From Brevibacillus brevis (GTDB lineage Bacteria > Bacillota > Bacilli > Brevibacillales > Brevibacillaceae), in NCBI RefSeq assembly GCF_001039275.2, contig NZ_CP030117.1, forward strand, positions 5,993,001 through 6,057,000: a stretch of DNA of 64,000 nt, in the 5' to 3' direction. Shown in pieces: positions 7,257 to 16,006 of this stretch (positions are counted from its first letter, which is position 1; each line of letters starts with the position of its first letter). The notes beneath the pieces were generated by a model that worked only from the letters and a program-made list of their open reading frames with translations, searched no databases and was not told where the DNA came from. Position numbers and translations under genes: made by a program.

Positions 7257-8711
7257 CTATCCTTTTTCCAAACCGTATTTCTCCATCTTCCGGTACAAGG
7301 TCGACAAGCTGATTTGCAGCTCATGGGCAATCGCGGCTTTGTCCTGGCCATACTTGCCTGCGTTCAAGTAGCGCTGGAGAATGGAGCGTTCGTATTCTGC
7401 CACCAGCTTTTCCAGTCCCAAATCGCTGCCTGCTGTCGTCGGCTCATCCTCTAACAGCAAATACTCAGGAAGCTCCTCGTTGCCGATGACTTGCCCCTCC
7501 GCCATGTTGACCATATACTCGACGGCATTTTCCAGCTGACGAATATTTCCCGGCCATTCGTACGTTTGTAGTCGTTGGACAAGTTGGGCTTCGAGCTCCA
7601 GTCTGCCTTTTTGCAGCAACGTCCCGTACCGATACAGGAAGTGCTGCAAGTAAAGCGCGATATCCTCCGTGCGTTCACGCAACGGCTTTAACCGCAGGGG
7701 GATGACGTTGAGTCGATAATACAAATCCTCGCGAAACGTCCCTTCCCTGACCATGCTCTCCAAATCTCTGTGTGTAGCCGCAATGACACGTACATCGACG
7801 CCCAGCGTTTTTACGCCGCCTACCCGATCTACCGTTTTCTCTTGAAGGACGCGCAGCAGCTTGGGCTGAAGGGACAACGGAATATCACCGACTTCATCCA
7901 GAAAAATCGTCCCCTTGTGGGCCAATTCAAATTTCCCCGGCTTCCCTTCGCGTCTGGAGCCTGTGAATGCACCGCCTTCGTACCCGAACAACTCACTTTC
8001 TAACAAGGTCTCGGGAATCGCCGCGCAATTGACTGCCACAAATGGATGTCTGCTGCGCGCACTCTCGCAGTGAATGGCTTTTGCCAGCAGCTCCTTGCCC
8101 GTACCGCTCTCCCCCCGGATCAAAACAGTGGAAATGCTGTTCGTCACTTTTTTCGCTTTGACAATCACATCGCGCAGGCCTGTTTCTGCCCCAATCAATT
8201 GGGCGAAATACACCGGATGAACCGAGGCCTGCGGCATTTCCTCTTGAATGTTACAGCTCTTCTCCCGCTCTGCATCCAGCTCTAGCAGCTTGTGCTCAAT
8301 CAAGGAGCTCGTATGCTGCAAAAACGGCATCCATTTTTCCGAATGGTGCAGCATTTTTTCTTTTTGCTCGGGGGAAAAGCCGATTATTCCGATGACCCCT
8401 ACCGTCTTCTCCCGTTTGTGCACCGGAAATCCAATCGTCGCCAGCTCCCGGCATTGCTGCAAAAACTTGCAATTGCCGCACTCCGACTCGTTTTTTTTCA
8501 TGTCAAAAATCATTCCCGGCTGTCCGGTTTGCAGGATCATTCGGAAAAATGATCCCTCTGGCGCAGGCAATCCAATCAGATCCTGATAGTAGCCGGTTCC
8601 GCTCACACGTATCCCTTGTTCATCCAGGATGGTGACATCGAGTCCCAGTACCTTGGAAATATTGTCGGCGTACGATTGAATGAATTCCTCGATCCGGGAA
8701 AACTCTGTCAT
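7257..8711 (-). CDS. Sigma-54-dependent transcriptional activator
   Basis: 484 residues in three parts. Residues 1-140 form a PocR/diacid-recognition-like sensory domain with clustered cysteines C78, C81 and C87 (ECGNCKFLQQC). Residues 175-400 are the AAA+ domain with Walker A GESGTGKE (200-207), Walker B IFLDEVGD (269-276) and the sigma-54 contact loop, here GAFTGS (247-252) instead of the usual GAFTGA. The C-terminus is a Fis-type helix-turn-helix (AIAHELQISLSTLYRKMEKYG). It lies 26 bp behind the PLP lyase gene and is probably in the same transcript from the sigma-54 promoter at 9989-10004, giving positive autoregulation. The ligand is unknown; a sulfur amino acid is my guess from context. 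Confidence 0.9.
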   Translation of the reverse strand: MTEFSRIEEFIQSYADNISKVLGLDVTILDEQGIRVSGTGYYQDLIGLPAPEGSFFRMILQTGQPGMIFDMKKNESECGNCKFLQQCRELATIGFPVHKREKTVGVIGIIGFSPEQKEKMLHHSEKWMPFLQHTSSLIEHKLLELDAEREKSCNIQEEMPQASVHPVYFAQLIGAETGLRDVIVKAKKVTNSISTVLIRGESGTGKELLAKAIHCESARSRHPFVAVNCAAIPETLLESELFGYEGGAFTGSRREGKPGKFELAHKGTIFLDEVGDIPLSLQPKLLRVLQEKTVDRVGGVKTLGVDVRVIAATHRDLESMVREGTFREDLYYRLNVIPLRLKPLRERTEDIALYLQHFLYRYGTLLQKGRLELEAQLVQRLQTYEWPGNIRQLENAVEYMVNMAEGQVIGNEELPEYLLLEDEPTTAGSDLGLEKLVAEYERSILQRYLNAGKYGQDKAAIAHELQISLSTLYRKMEKYGLEKG

Positions 8712-8737
8712 GCCCCATCCTCCAGTTTCACGTTCCT

Positions 8738-9946
8738 TTATCCCCTGGACGCTGCCGCCATTGGCAGACTAGCTAATGCCTGCTCCAAATCCGCGATGAT
8801 ATCCTCCACATCCTCCAGGCCCGTCGATAAGCGAATCAGACCGTCCGTTATGTTGAACTTGATCCGCTCAGAGGCAGGGATCGAGGAATGCGTCATTGAG
8901 GCAGGATGCTGTACCAGTGTCTCGGGATCTCCTAAACTAAACGATATCATAGCCAAGTGCAGTGCGTTAATGAAAGATTTGGCTGCCTCGTAGCCGCCCT
9001 TTACTTCAAAGGAAACGATCCCGCCCATTCCAGCCATTTGCCGTTTGGCCAGCTCATGCTGTGGATGCGAAGGCAGACCAGGGTAGTAAACGTGCGAGAT
9101 TGCAGGGTGCTGCACCAAAAACTCCGCCACTGCCTGCGCGTTTTTCCCATGCTGCCTGACACGCAAGCCGAGTGTTTTCAGCCCACGCAAGATCAAGAAA
9201 GCATCCCAAGCATTCAAATTTTGCCCCAAGTCTCCCATGACGTTTTTGCGCATGAATTGGATATGTTCCTGCTTCCCGACGATGAAGCCCGCGATGACAT
9301 CGCCATGTCCGTTCAAATATTTGGTGGCGCTATGCACGACGACATCCGCCCCTAGCTCAAGCGGTCGCTGCAAATACGGCGTTAAGAAGGTGTTGTCGAC
9401 GATTACCACAATGCCATGTACATGCGCCAAACGTGACAACGCCGAGATATCTAAAACAGTCAGGCACGGGTTCGAGGGTGTTTCGATGTACAGGACTTTT
9501 GTGTTTGGCAAAAAAGCTCTCTCGACTGCCTGCAAATCCGTGCAATCGACGAAGTCCGTCGCAATACCATATCGCGGAGCCATCGTCGTAAGAAATTTAT
9601 AGCTCCCCCCGTACACATCCCGCGTACACACCACATGATCACCCTGCTTCAAAAAGGCGAGCAAAGCTCCCGAAATGGCTGCCATCCCACTGCTTACGCC
9701 TAATGCAGCTTCGCCATTTTCCAATGCTGCGATTTTTTGCTCCAAAGTGGTGATGGTAGGGTTGCCGTATCTTCCGTAATACGTTCCTTCCCTCTCGCCA
9801 GCCACACACGCCGCTGCGGAGTCTGCATCTGGAAACGCGTAGGCCACAGCGGGCACCACTGCGGATACGACTGCTCCCGTCTTTTGGCAAGGTGTTTGTG
9901 CGGTATGAATAATAGAGGTGTCCATCTTCCACTTGTTTGTCGTCAT
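8738..9946 (-). CDS. Trans-sulfuration family PLP enzyme (methionine gamma-lyase / cystathionine lyase type)
   Basis: 402 residues from ATG 9946 (GGGAGAGACGAGAA upstream). Cys/Met-metabolism PLP family: RYGNPTITTLEQKIAALE, VSSGMAAISG, YIETPSNP, and the PLP lysine in HSATKYLNGHGDV. The active-site position that is Cys in classical methionine gamma-lyases reads YGGS here, more like cystathionine gamma-lyase or synthase, so the substrate (methionine, cystathionine or homocysteine) is uncertain. A sigma-54 promoter and a downstream sigma-54 activator point to inducible amino-acid catabolism rather than biosynthesis. Upstream in-frame codons to 10063 lie beyond the promoter and are excluded. Confidence 0.88.
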   Translation of the reverse strand: MTTNKWKMDTSIIHTAQTPCQKTGAVVSAVVPAVAYAFPDADSAAACVAGEREGTYYGRYGNPTITTLEQKIAALENGEAALGVSSGMAAISGALLAFLKQGDHVVCTRDVYGGSYKFLTTMAPRYGIATDFVDCTDLQAVERAFLPNTKVLYIETPSNPCLTVLDISALSRLAHVHGIVVIVDNTFLTPYLQRPLELGADVVVHSATKYLNGHGDVIAGFIVGKQEHIQFMRKNVMGDLGQNLNAWDAFLILRGLKTLGLRVRQHGKNAQAVAEFLVQHPAISHVYYPGLPSHPQHELAKRQMAGMGGIVSFEVKGGYEAAKSFINALHLAMISFSLGDPETLVQHPASMTHSSIPASERIKFNITDGLIRLSTGLEDVEDIIADLEQALASLPMAAASRG

Positions 9947-9988
9947 TTCTCGTCTCTCCCTTTTGCTTGTGCGGTTACCAAAGGGTAT

Positions 9989-10004
9989 AGCAAGGAGCAT
10001 GCCA
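9989..10004 (-). promoter_or_regulatory. Sigma-54 (SigL) promoter
   Basis: On the minus strand TGGCATGCTCCTTGCT matches the -24/-12 consensus TGGCAYRNNNNTTGCW at every specified base. Transcription would begin near 9978, about 30 nt before the ATG of the PLP lyase. Confidence 0.9.
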
Positions 10005-10044
10005 AGGTGAGAAACCGCGTCATTCCTGTGCTTTTCGTTTTTTG

Positions 10045-10070
10045 TGCACGCTGACATTCGCAATCGTGCA
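10045..10070 (-). promoter_or_regulatory. Candidate enhancer site for the sigma-54 activator
   Basis: TGCACG (10045-10050) and CGTGCA (10065-10070) form a perfect inverted repeat with a 14-nt spacer. It lies about 70-90 bp upstream of the predicted start, a normal place for an activator site. No other inverted repeat in the interval is as clear. Confidence 0.45.
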
Positions 10071-10091
10071 AATGAACTTTTTCAGATCCAC

Positions 10092-10124
10092 GCAAAAAAG
10101 CCGTTAGTTGCCCCAACGACTTTT
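10092..10124 (-). terminator. Terminator behind the GMC dehydrogenase gene
   Basis: Minus strand AGTCGTT pairs with AACGGCT, followed by TTTTTTG. It insulates the sigma-54 promoter from the upstream dehydrogenase operon. Confidence 0.75.
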
Positions 10125-10166
10125 CGCACAGTTGCAATTGTGTTTTGCATAACTAGAAAAAGCAGC

Positions 10167-11888
10167 TTATACGAGCATGCCACCCGCGCTTTTCCTGTAT
10201 TTCAAAATACCTTCTGCCGCTCGATAGGAGAGAGCACCCATCGTTCCTGTCGGATTGTAGCCACTATTATGCGCAAAGGCAGAAGCCCCGACGACAAATA
10301 CGTTTTCCGCATCCCACATCTGCAAGTAGTTGTTTACTGCCGAAGTGTCAGGTGAAGCACCCATGATGACGCCGCCTGTATTGTGCGTCGATTGGTATGG
10401 TGTGATATCGTAAGGTCCGAGCTTTCGATTGATTTCGAGCTTCTCGTTCGCACCCATTTCTTTGACAATTTCCGCGCACTTATCTGCACAAAAAGCCGCC
10501 AGCTCCCTGTCCTGATCGACGAAATCATACGTAATGCGTATCAACGGATCACCAAATGCGTCCTTGTACGTCGGGTCCAGATCAAGGAAGTGCTGTCGGA
10601 ATGGCATGGAAGCTCCTTGGGCACCTACGGATATGAATCGATTCGTGTATTTGATCGAGGCAGCCTTGAAATCCTTACCCCAGCTAGGCGTTCCCGGCGG
10701 TACCTTGTTCGTGCCGATTGGTCGGAATCCGGTTTGTGTGACAGCGATATTCGCGCCATGGATAAATTTCAAATCGGCGTGATCGAAGTTATCACCGTTG
10801 TAGTCATCCAAACACATTCCCAACGATCCTGCGCCTGCATAATTGTTAAACTCCTTATCATCGAAGAAGCCCACCGCGCCTCCTCTCATGACCTGGTAAG
10901 CGTAGTTTTTACCGATCACGCCTTTTCCGGTAGCTGGATCATACGGTTTCCCCAGCTTGGACATGAGCAGGATTCGCGTGTTGTTGAATACATAGCTGGT
11001 CATCACCACAATATCGGCGGGCTGTTCGAATTCCTCCCCTGTCGTGACGTCTGTATACAAGACACCTGTCGCCTTGTTCCCTGTATGTAAAATTCTGCGG
11101 ACATGGGAATGCGTGCGAATTTCAAACTTCCCTGTCTTTTTAGCCACCGGGATCACCGTCACCACTGGATCGGCTTTTGCTCCGTACTCGCAACCAAACC
11201 TTTCACAGAAGCCACAGTACTGGCAAGCTGCCCGTGCCACACCGTCTGGATTGGTATACGCTTGCGAAAGATTTGCGGATGGCAGAATGTATGGATGCAG
11301 GTTTTTCTTTTTCGCCGCATCCGCAAACATTTTCATGCTCGGTGTAGTACGCATCGGAGGTATCGGATACGGACTGGAGCGTTTCCCCCCCAACGGATTC
11401 TCTTCGCCTGCGATTCCCGCCATTTTTTCAAACTTATCGAAGTACGGCTCCAGTTGATCGTAAGTAATGCCCCAATCCTGGATCGTCATCCCCTCTGGAA
11501 TTTTCTTTGCCCCATACCGTTCAATCGTCTTGGAGCGGATTTCGAAATCATACGGCAGGAAGCGGAAAGTCTGTCCGTTCCAGTGGACACCAGATCCCCC
11601 GAGTCCTGTCCCGAGCAAAAAGGAACCGTATGACCGCATGGGAAGCGCGCGAACGTTCATTCTACTGCGGAACGTAATCGTTTCCTTGGACAAATCTTGC
11701 ATCATCTCGTAACGAAGGGCATAGCGCAATTCGTCGTGTACCATGAAGTAGTCTTCGGTTTTGCGCTCCTTGCCACGCTCCAGACCCACTACCGTCAGAC
11801 CTTGCTTGGTCAGCTCGGAAGCAATAATGCCTCCACCCCAGCCCACCCCCACGATCACAACGTCAACCTTGGGCAACTTTTTGGCCAT
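10167..11888 (-). CDS. GMC-type FAD dehydrogenase, large subunit (gluconate 2-dehydrogenase-like)
   Basis: 573 residues. The N-terminal FAD-binding motif VGVGWGGGI (residues 14-22) is followed by GTGLGGSGVHWNGQ, typical of the large subunit of gluconate/sorbitol/fructose-type dehydrogenases, and the C-terminal STHNTGG...GYNPTGTMGALSYRAAEG carries the GMC catalytic His/Asn region. A CQYCGFCERFGC segment is cysteine-rich and could hold a cofactor. GAGGGAGG precedes the ATG. The small subunit is encoded 14 bp upstream and carries the Tat signal; the pair is probably exported together. The usual cytochrome c subunit gene is not adjacent, so the electron acceptor is uncertain. Confidence 0.88.
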   Translation of the reverse strand: MAKKLPKVDVVIVGVGWGGGIIASELTKQGLTVVGLERGKERKTEDYFMVHDELRYALRYEMMQDLSKETITFRSRMNVRALPMRSYGSFLLGTGLGGSGVHWNGQTFRFLPYDFEIRSKTIERYGAKKIPEGMTIQDWGITYDQLEPYFDKFEKMAGIAGEENPLGGKRSSPYPIPPMRTTPSMKMFADAAKKKNLHPYILPSANLSQAYTNPDGVARAACQYCGFCERFGCEYGAKADPVVTVIPVAKKTGKFEIRTHSHVRRILHTGNKATGVLYTDVTTGEEFEQPADIVVMTSYVFNNTRILLMSKLGKPYDPATGKGVIGKNYAYQVMRGGAVGFFDDKEFNNYAGAGSLGMCLDDYNGDNFDHADLKFIHGANIAVTQTGFRPIGTNKVPPGTPSWGKDFKAASIKYTNRFISVGAQGASMPFRQHFLDLDPTYKDAFGDPLIRITYDFVDQDRELAAFCADKCAEIVKEMGANEKLEINRKLGPYDITPYQSTHNTGGVIMGASPDTSAVNNYLQMWDAENVFVVGASAFAHNSGYNPTGTMGALSYRAAEGILKYRKSAGGMLV

Positions 11889-11902
11889 ATGTCAGTCCTC
11901 CC

Positions 11903-12643
11903 TCAATGTTGATGATCCCGTAAGCTTAAGGGAGCCATCTTCACAAACTCAGGCTTATCGATCAGTTGTGTATACGCCATCTGATTCCCTGGGAAATTCT
12001 TCATTTTCCAGCCATCCATATTTTTATTGCCCCCGTACAGAGGGTCTGCATATACGCCTTCGATCGTACTGGCCCGCAGCATATTGAAAAAAGTGCTCGC
12101 CGAAATGGTCGTCAATTTTACTTCATCGGTTTCAAAAGCCTTTAAAACAGCGTCCTGTTGTTCCGGCGGGAGTTCATAAAACCGTTTTCCGTGGGTACTG
12201 TTACTGTGGTTGTTCATCTCTTGAAGGCCGATTTCGAATATTTCCCTGCGCTTCAACCTGCCTTGATAGCCCTGTGTAATCTCACCCGGAAAAAAGGGCG
12301 CTTGCATGTATTCTCGAGCATTAAAGCCCCAATCACCCGCTAGCTGGTGGTCAATGAAATAAGCTGCACCGAGTGCCTTCGCGCCTGGACCCAGCTCATC
12401 CTCAGGATAAATACGCTCACAGGCGGCATCCACCACCTTGAATTGCTCAGGCGTAAAAAACATGAGCGCCTGATTGTAATCGGCCGCAGGGGGCGGTGCT
12501 GCTGGCTGCGCCGGGGGTTCCGGTTTGCGGAGCAAGCTCCCTGCCACGCCACCCACGACCAAGCTACCGAGCACCAGGCCAGAGTTTTTCAAGAAGTTCC
12601 TTCGGGATACTGGCTGCTCCTTCACGTTGTTTGAATCTGCCAA
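11903..12643 (-). CDS. Gluconate 2-dehydrogenase subunit 3 family protein with Tat signal
   Basis: 246 residues from TTG 12643, six bases after GGAGGTG; GTG at 12652 overlaps that site. The N-terminus has the twin-arginine motif SRRNFLKNSG followed by a hydrophobic stretch, then a Pro/Ala-rich linker. The rest resembles the small subunit of membrane sugar-acid dehydrogenases (FTPEQFKVVDAACERIYPEDELGPGAKALGAAYFIDHQL). Together with the GMC subunit it should form an extracytoplasmic dehydrogenase; the substrate cannot be read. Confidence 0.85.
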   Translation of the reverse strand: MADSNNVKEQPVSRRNFLKNSGLVLGSLVVGGVAGSLLRKPEPPAQPAAPPPAADYNQALMFFTPEQFKVVDAACERIYPEDELGPGAKALGAAYFIDHQLAGDWGFNAREYMQAPFFPGEITQGYQGRLKRREIFEIGLQEMNNHSNSTHGKRFYELPPEQQDAVLKAFETDEVKLTTISASTFFNMLRASTIEGVYADPLYGGNKNMDGWKMKNFPGNQMAYTQLIDKPEFVKMAPLSLRDHQH

Positions 12644-12799
12644 ATCTACCACCTCCAGTGATTTCCTTCTTTTGTTTTGTGCATTTTCTTCACAAGATAA
12701 TCGTGATTAACGGAAATTTTTCCAACATGCTCCACTCATAACTTCATGCAGCGAACAAAGGATAAGTTTATCTAGGCAGGAAGACTTGGAGGGATCGTG

Positions 12800-13495
12800 A
12801 TGAAGCATTTCCACACATGGGTTGGAACCGCAGGATTAGGGGCTGTACTTCTACTGACAGCTTGTATGAATCAAGCTGCCCAGCCTACGAAGCCACATCC
12901 GCCAGCACGTACGCAGTCTATTGCTCAGACTCCAAAAGGAGCAACGGTTATTCCCAGCGTGGATCGCGATAAGAAACTCACGACAAACGCGCACGGTCAT
13001 ACGTATAGCGGAATGGGCAATGCTCTTTACAGCTCCATGGGCAGCTCACACCTGCACACGGGTGGTCCTTCTACAAAGCTGGAAGCCCAACTGAAGGCAG
13101 CGGGCGTTCACGGTGTCCAGGCATTGATCGTAAATGATGCTATCTACTTGGCCCCTTCTACTGCCAATACTCAATCGATCAATCAAATGGACCCGATGCA
13201 GTCCCATCTCATCAGCAATTACTCCGGTAGCTCCAGTCGCGGGCATGATGCTGCCCATACAAAATCAGGGAGCGGAACCGCAGGGACATTGGGTACAAGC
13301 GATCATCAGAGCACTTTCGCCCAAGCACGCACCCAAATCGAGCGTATCTATGGAACGGATACAACCGTGAAGGTAGTGAGCTCGAAAAAAGGCATCAAAG
13401 CGCTAGAAACGGTGAAAAAGCATATGAGAGATCAAAAGGATCAGCAAGCCATGGCAGAACAGCTCAACGTGCTCATGCGCGAAGCGAAGCGGTAA
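12800..13495 (+). CDS. Lipoprotein of the YhcN/YlaJ sporulation type
   Basis: 231 residues from ATG 12800 (GGAGGG at 12788-12793). The signal peptide ends in a lipobox, LLLTAC, giving a lipid-anchored Cys. The mature part has a low-complexity His/Ser/Gly segment (SGMGNALYSSMGSSHLHTGG) and a C-terminal alpha-helical region with QIERIYGTDTTVKVVSSKKGIKALE, which recalls the YhcN/YlaJ spore lipoprotein family. Weak similarity only; a role in the spore envelope is inferred from the family. Confidence 0.7.
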   Translation: MKHFHTWVGTAGLGAVLLLTACMNQAAQPTKPHPPARTQSIAQTPKGATVIPSVDRDKKLTTNAHGHTYSGMGNALYSSMGSSHLHTGGPSTKLEAQLKAAGVHGVQALIVNDAIYLAPSTANTQSINQMDPMQSHLISNYSGSSSRGHDAAHTKSGSGTAGTLGTSDHQSTFAQARTQIERIYGTDTTVKVVSSKKGIKALETVKKHMRDQKDQQAMAEQLNVLMREAKR

Positions 13496-13504
13496 CCAAA
13501 GAAA

Positions 13505-13533
13505 AAGGGACAAGCAATTTTCGCTTGTCCCTT
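13505..13533. terminator. Bidirectional terminator
   Basis: AAGGGACAAGC pairs perfectly with GCTTGTCCCTT across a 7-nt loop. Lies between convergent genes. Confidence 0.85.
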
Positions 13534-13535
13534 CC

Positions 13536-14384
13536 TTATTTCGATAAAAAATCATGGATTTCGTTCACGGTCTCTTTCGGATGCGTGACCATCAGCAAAT
13601 GTTGTGCCTCCGGTATCATTTTCACCTTGGCCTGCTCCACAATCCGCTGGTAAGTGGCAACTGCCTGTCGGTGAAACTGCTGCTCTTCTTTTGACAATAA
13701 GCTGTCGTCAGCCAGCAGTAGCAGCACGGGGCATGTCAACTGCTGGAATAATTCCGGTTGGCTATGAATGCTATACTCTTGGAAATAAGCGGAGAACGCC
13801 TCCCTCGGCAAACGGTATCCGTAGCTGCTGTCTTCCCTTTTCAAAAGCTCGTCTCGCATCCAGCCCTCTGGCATCACTCTCGTACCATACCTCTCTGCGA
13901 ACTGCCTTTCCGCTTCCTCTACAGAAGAAAAACGCGTGGTAGACAGCCGCTCGACAACCTTCTCTCTATTGAATCCGGGCACTTCTCCCAAGGAATAGTA
14001 GCCTCCATCCAGCAATACGAGCGAAGCTACGCGCTTGGGATCTCGAATCGCAAGCATCTGGGCAGGCACAGCAGAAAAGGACGCTGCGACAACCGTTACT
14101 TGTTCGAGCTGTTCTTTCTCCAAGAGTTGAATCAAATCTGTTACGATTTGCTCAAACGAAAAGGAACCGTGGCTCACAGAATTCCCATGACCACGGATAT
14201 CTACCGCAATTACCCGATATCTCTCTGCCAATGCTGGCAGGATTGGCGCAAACAGTAGCTTGCTGTTGCGAATGCCATGCAAAAGCAGCAGCGCAGGTGC
14301 ATGTGGCTTTCCGGTGACGCCGTACTCCAGTGTGCCCCCTTCTACCTGCAAACGATTCACATGCGAAAACAATGCTTCGTCCAT
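13536..14384 (-). CDS. Alpha/beta hydrolase
   Basis: 282 residues. The fold is clear from LLLHGIRNS (oxyanion region), VIAVDIRGHGNS, LLLADDSL (acid) and EAQHLLMVTHP (catalytic His). The nucleophile elbow is unusual: VVAASFSAVPAQ, with neither flanking glycine of the G-x-S-x-G motif. AAGGAGG precedes the ATG. It is the last gene behind the ECF transporter operon (16-bp gap after ecfT), so it may be co-transcribed. Substrate unknown. Confidence 0.85.
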   Translation of the reverse strand: MDEALFSHVNRLQVEGGTLEYGVTGKPHAPALLLLHGIRNSKLLFAPILPALAERYRVIAVDIRGHGNSVSHGSFSFEQIVTDLIQLLEKEQLEQVTVVAASFSAVPAQMLAIRDPKRVASLVLLDGGYYSLGEVPGFNREKVVERLSTTRFSSVEEAERQFAERYGTRVMPEGWMRDELLKREDSSYGYRLPREAFSAYFQEYSIHSQPELFQQLTCPVLLLLADDSLLSKEEQQFHRQAVATYQRIVEQAKVKMIPEAQHLLMVTHPKETVNEIHDFLSK

Positions 14385-14400
14385 TTTGCCTGCCTCCTTA

Positions 14401-15189
14401 CTAAATACGCCCCGGAATCAGCACACCAATATGATCTGGATGTAGCCTGGCGATGTAAAACAGTGCGGCTACGATACATACACCAACCACTAGTGTGAGT
14501 ACTTCTGTTTTCTTCCATCGTTTGCTGCGGTAAAACCGATGCTGACTGTTACGCATGCGAAAGCCTTTGGCATCCAATGCATTGGCGATCAATTGCACAC
14601 GCTTGAGTGAGTTGAAGATGAGCGGCACGAGCAAATAACTGTACTTCCTGATGCGCTCTGAAACATTCCCTTCGCTCGTCGACATCCCTCGTACCATCTG
14701 CGCTTCCCGAATGATTGCCAAATCATTTTTGACGAGGGGGATAAAACGAAAAATGAGCGAGAGCAAATAGCTGATCGAAAACGGAACGCCAATCCCGCGA
14801 AGTCCCATCGCTATTTCTCTGGGCGAAGTTGTAAACACATAGTACATCGACAATAACGCGACATTTGCCAGTCGAAGTCCCATTCCCAATGCCCATAGGA
14901 CGCCGACATCCGTGATTTGCACGGGATAGTGGATCAACGGAATGGTGCTGCTCCAGTACGGAGTGCCTACATTGGTAAACGGCAGCCACGTAATCACAGC
15001 AAAGCACGAACCGATTCCACCAACCAATACATACGCCTTAATCATGGAGAGCTCCCAGCCCAGCTTGGCAATTAGAGCAATGTTTATCACCAATAAAATA
15101 ATAAGCGCACGCGGGTCCTGGAATAAAAAAGGGAGCAAGCCCAGCAGCACGAATACAAGCAGCGCATAGCTCGGATGGGCATTCCTCAT
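14401..15189 (-). CDS. ecfT: ECF transporter transmembrane subunit T
   Basis: 262 residues with five or so hydrophobic helices. The coupling-helix motifs that contact the ATPases are visible: REAQMVRGM and the later NALDAKGFRMR, matching the A-R-G repeats of EcfT. Energy-coupling factor importers use a shared T subunit, two ATPases and a substrate-binding S subunit; all four are encoded here in order S-A-A-T. It begins 1 bp after the stop of the preceding ATPase gene. Confidence 0.9.
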   Translation of the reverse strand: MRNAHPSYALLVFVLLGLLPFLFQDPRALIILLVINIALIAKLGWELSMIKAYVLVGGIGSCFAVITWLPFTNVGTPYWSSTIPLIHYPVQITDVGVLWALGMGLRLANVALLSMYYVFTTSPREIAMGLRGIGVPFSISYLLSLIFRFIPLVKNDLAIIREAQMVRGMSTSEGNVSERIRKYSYLLVPLIFNSLKRVQLIANALDAKGFRMRNSQHRFYRSKRWKKTEVLTLVVGVCIVAALFYIARLHPDHIGVLIPGRI

Positions 15190-15190
15190 C

Positions 15191-16006
15191 TTAGATCCCC
15201 TCTCCCAGCAACTGTTTTTTCATCGCGGTTAGCGTGAGTGGAATCGGATCATGGACACCCACTTCTTTCCCGAAACGATACATGGCAGGCGCTTCTACTT
15301 GGGCAGCAGCTAATACTTGCGGCTGTGAAAATACGTGCTGTGGGCCCCCGTCGCATAGCAGCTTTCCTTTATGCATAACGATCACTCGTTGAGCGTACTC
15401 CGCTACCAAACGCATATCATGCGTGATGACGATGATCGTATGACCTTCCGCGTGCAAATGCCGCACCAGCTCCATCATTTCTTGCATGCCACGGTAATCG
15501 AGACCGGTCGTAGGTTCGTCCAGCAGGATCACCTGCGGCTTCATCGCCAAAATCGAAGCCACCGCAATCTTTTGCCGCGTGCCTTTGCTCGAAAAATGAG
15601 GCTCTTCTTCGCCCTTGTCGGATAACCCCACTGCTGCCAACGCCTCCGCGACAGCTTGCTCTATTTTTTCAGGCGGCCAGCCCATGTTTTTGGGCCCAAA
15701 TGCTACCTCCGCCTTGATGGTCGAATGAAAGATTTGATGATCAGGATTTTGATAACAATACGCCACGATTCTCGATAGGTGGGCAACATTCAACGCCTTG
15801 GTATCAAGACCATTCACTTTGACGGTACCCTGTGTCGGCTTGTATAGACCGTTACAATGCTTGGCCAATGTCGTTTTACCGGAACCATTTCCCCCGATGA
15901 TCGCGACGAATTCTCCCTGTTTCAGTTGAAGCGAAACGCCATGCAGCACCGGCTTTTCCTTTTCATAGCCATACCACACCTCATCAAATTCAATGACGAC
16001 ACTCAC
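15191..16006 (-). CDS. ECF transporter ATPase (second)
   Basis: 271 residues with Walker A GGNGSGKTT, Walker B VILLDEPT and H-loop ITHDM. The signature region reads FSSKGTRQKIAVA in place of the usual LSGGQ-x-R; the LSGG glycines are altered, so this site may be the degenerate half of the ATPase pair. Translationally coupled to the upstream ATPase by a GTGA overlap. Confidence 0.88.
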   Translation of the reverse strand: MSVVIEFDEVWYGYEKEKPVLHGVSLQLKQGEFVAIIGGNGSGKTTLAKHCNGLYKPTQGTVKVNGLDTKALNVAHLSRIVAYCYQNPDHQIFHSTIKAEVAFGPKNMGWPPEKIEQAVAEALAAVGLSDKGEEEPHFSSKGTRQKIAVASILAMKPQVILLDEPTTGLDYRGMQEMMELVRHLHAEGHTIIVITHDMRLVAEYAQRVIVMHKGKLLCDGGPQHVFSQPQVLAAAQVEAPAMYRFGKEVGVHDPIPLTLTAMKKQLLGEGI

